Assembly (NCBI GenBank): GCA_000499405.2
Contig: HG738137.1
Location: 20,298,603-20,362,602 of the forward strand
DNA: 64,000 nucleotides
DNA from: Onchocerca volvulus
Lineage: Eukaryota > Nematoda > Chromadorea > Rhabditida > Onchocercidae
Direction: 5' to 3'
Part shown: in pieces, positions 62,775 through 64,000 of the stretch
Layout of the letters: each line of letters starts with the position of its first letter
Position numbering within the stretch: position 1 is the first letter of the stretch
The notes under the pieces: model-generated
Database searches by the model: none
What the model was told of the DNA's origin: nothing
What the model saw: the letters and a program-made list of their open reading frames with translations, nothing else
Made by a program: the position numbers and the translations under genes

Positions 62775-62946
62775 GCACAATTAATAGAACAATCTTTGAT
62801 GAATGCTAGTGATTCTTTGTTGTTTAATAATTCTTTATTGCTTATGTCAAGAATTTTACATATCACTTGCTCATGCACTATTTCTAGGTCTCCTTGGTAA
62901 TTCTTACCGATAAAAGGAGTTATCTTTTGCAAATATGATATCGTCC
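62775..62946 (-). other. Possible terminal exon with MLLE-like sequence
   Basis: On the minus strand, a tttcag acceptor at 62947 opens a frame to TAA near 62775, about 56 codons. It reads ITPFIGKNYQGDLEIVHEQV, then ICKILDISNKELLNNKESL and FIKDCS. The spacing resembles the MLLE (PABC) domain of poly(A)-binding proteins, where a KITGMLLEIDNSELL-type helix pair occurs, but the hallmark MLLE residues are replaced. No RRM exons are seen to the right within the window. It could be a degenerate PABP pseudogene exon or chance. Confidence 0.25.
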
Positions 62947-63079
62947 TGAAACAAATTTAAAAATTAGTCTTTAAATGTCAGTTGATCATTACATTTTTCA
63001 AAAGAAAAAGTACCGAAAAACTACATTAAGCCACTTCTTTGAATAACTCAAGGAAATCCTCGATTATTGCAGAGTTTGA

Positions 63080-64000
63080 ATGGAACAAGAACTGAAGGAC
63101 TTTGATATAGGTATATAAACTGAATGAAGAAAACTTGTATTTATAGTTGGTCGAATTTCGACACATAATCCCCAATATGTACAATCGCACAAATCTTCAA
63201 GAATCAGAAATCCATGTTATGTATTGGCCGGTTTAACCAATCATGTAATTGAAATTTCTGCTCCTACAATTAATTCCAAAAATGAATAGGTGTAAACGAA
63301 GTATTTGCCAAATATTTTTGCTGAGCATAACAAAATATTCCACTTTGATTGCTCAAGCTTAACAGTGCATCAATTGCCACGTGATATGATGAGAAGATTA
63401 TTTCGATTGTTGTTAAGTCTAATAAATATTAAGAAACGTAAATTAGAAGTGATCTAAAGTGATCCATAAAAGCTAATGCAAATTCTTGACATTATATGAT
63501 GCCTCAAATCTGAACAAATCTCATTCATTGCCGTAGCTTTGCCGAATTCCAGAAGTTGCCTCGCCATTTTTGAACTTTGGTGAGATTACACATGGTTGAT
63601 TGCGATGCAAAATGCAATATTTATGCTATAACAAATGTTTTCGAATAATGAATTTTTTGATGATGAATGTGCAGAAAATGGGAAAAGTTTCTACTGTCAA
63701 TTTGAGATGGAAATGCCAACAAAACATTGCTATCACTTTAGATATTGAAATTTTGTTGGAAATTTTGCTAGTATAATATTGTAAGATGCTTTTTCTCCTA
63801 TTTTTAAAAACCTGTATTGTTCTTCTTCAATTCAGTCCGGCAAACAACACAAAAAATATACGTTTAGAACAGCGCTTTACATTTAGTAGTTGGAACTACC
63901 ATGATAGATATTCTTCATGTGATAACATGGAACAGTTAGATATAAACATTTTGCATTTTACTAAAAAATTTACCCATGAAATGAAATCAGTATTGCATTG
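63080..64000 (+). CDS. 5' part of an unassigned gene running off the right edge
   Basis: Exon 63080-63110 (MEQELKDFDI) follows an attattgcag acceptor-like site, as in trans-spliced nematode genes. It joins in phase to 63147-63244, which reads VGRISTHNPQYVQSHKSSR, then IRNPCYVLAGLTNHVIEI if extended past the donor. A later open stretch from 63836 to the window end, after tcaattcag, contains NNTKNIRLEQRFTFSSWNYH and DRYSSCDNMEQLDINILHF. Its phase does not match the second exon directly, so at least one intermediate exon is missing, or it is a different gene. The CYVLAGLTNHVIEI strand pattern is reminiscent of a beta-propeller, but no family is assigned. A competing open frame exists on the opposite strand at about 63122-63030. 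Confidence 0.4.

Noticed and set aside
1..64000. Search for tRNA, rRNA, CRISPR arrays and intact transposases
   Set aside because: No cloverleaf, rRNA block, regularly spaced repeats or transposase core could be recognised by reading; a tRNAscan or Rfam search was not possible.

Overview
The window looks like nuclear DNA from a nematode, most likely a parasitic clade III (filarial or spirurid) species rather than Caenorhabditis. The DNA is AT-rich. Genes are split into short exons (about 50-250 nt) by introns from under 100 bp to over 1 kb, with GT-AG borders. Several first coding exons start just after an acceptor-like pyrimidine tract plus AG, as expected for spliced-leader trans-splicing. 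The readable proteins are nematode versions of animal genes. The window has no bacterial operon structure, rRNA, CRISPR array or intact transposon that I could recognise.

Layout. 1775-4956 (-): a compact classical protein tyrosine phosphatase with all catalytic loops. 5887-10057 (-): a LIM-homeodomain gene of the MEC-3 type, followed by about 4 kb of likely promoter and intergenic DNA with microsatellites. 14098-17045 and 18356-22295 (+): two tandem paralogues, each with two BED-type zinc fingers. 24706-28095 (+): a gene ending in a dual-specificity-phosphatase-like domain whose catalytic signature is degenerate. 28690-34801 (-): IFT81. 35775-36104 (-): an unassigned open exon. 37210-38405 (+): a syntaxin-6-type SNARE. 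38964-41579 (+): protein O-fucosyltransferase 1 ending in KDEL. 43649-48614 (-): UNC-18/Munc18. 48982-51326 (+): a coiled-coil, tail-anchored protein divergent from unc-18. 51735-52500 (-): a probable small membrane protein. 52851-62162 (+): WDR6. The right edge holds the start of another + strand gene and a possible minus-strand MLLE-like exon.

The genes do not form one pathway. Several are linked to neurons or cilia: mec-3 (touch neuron fate), ift-81 (ciliary transport), unc-18 (synaptic release) and a syntaxin. The most unusual items are the BED-finger tandem pair, with an exon fusion/split difference and a GC-AG intron in one copy; the phosphatase-like protein lacking the signature arginine; a 20-bp perfect inverted repeat hairpin near 23.5 kb; an antisense ORF inside an unc-18 intron; and the unassigned gene fragments near 36, 52 and 63 kb. 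I found no clearly new multi-gene system. Exon borders come from reading splice signals and codon phase by eye.
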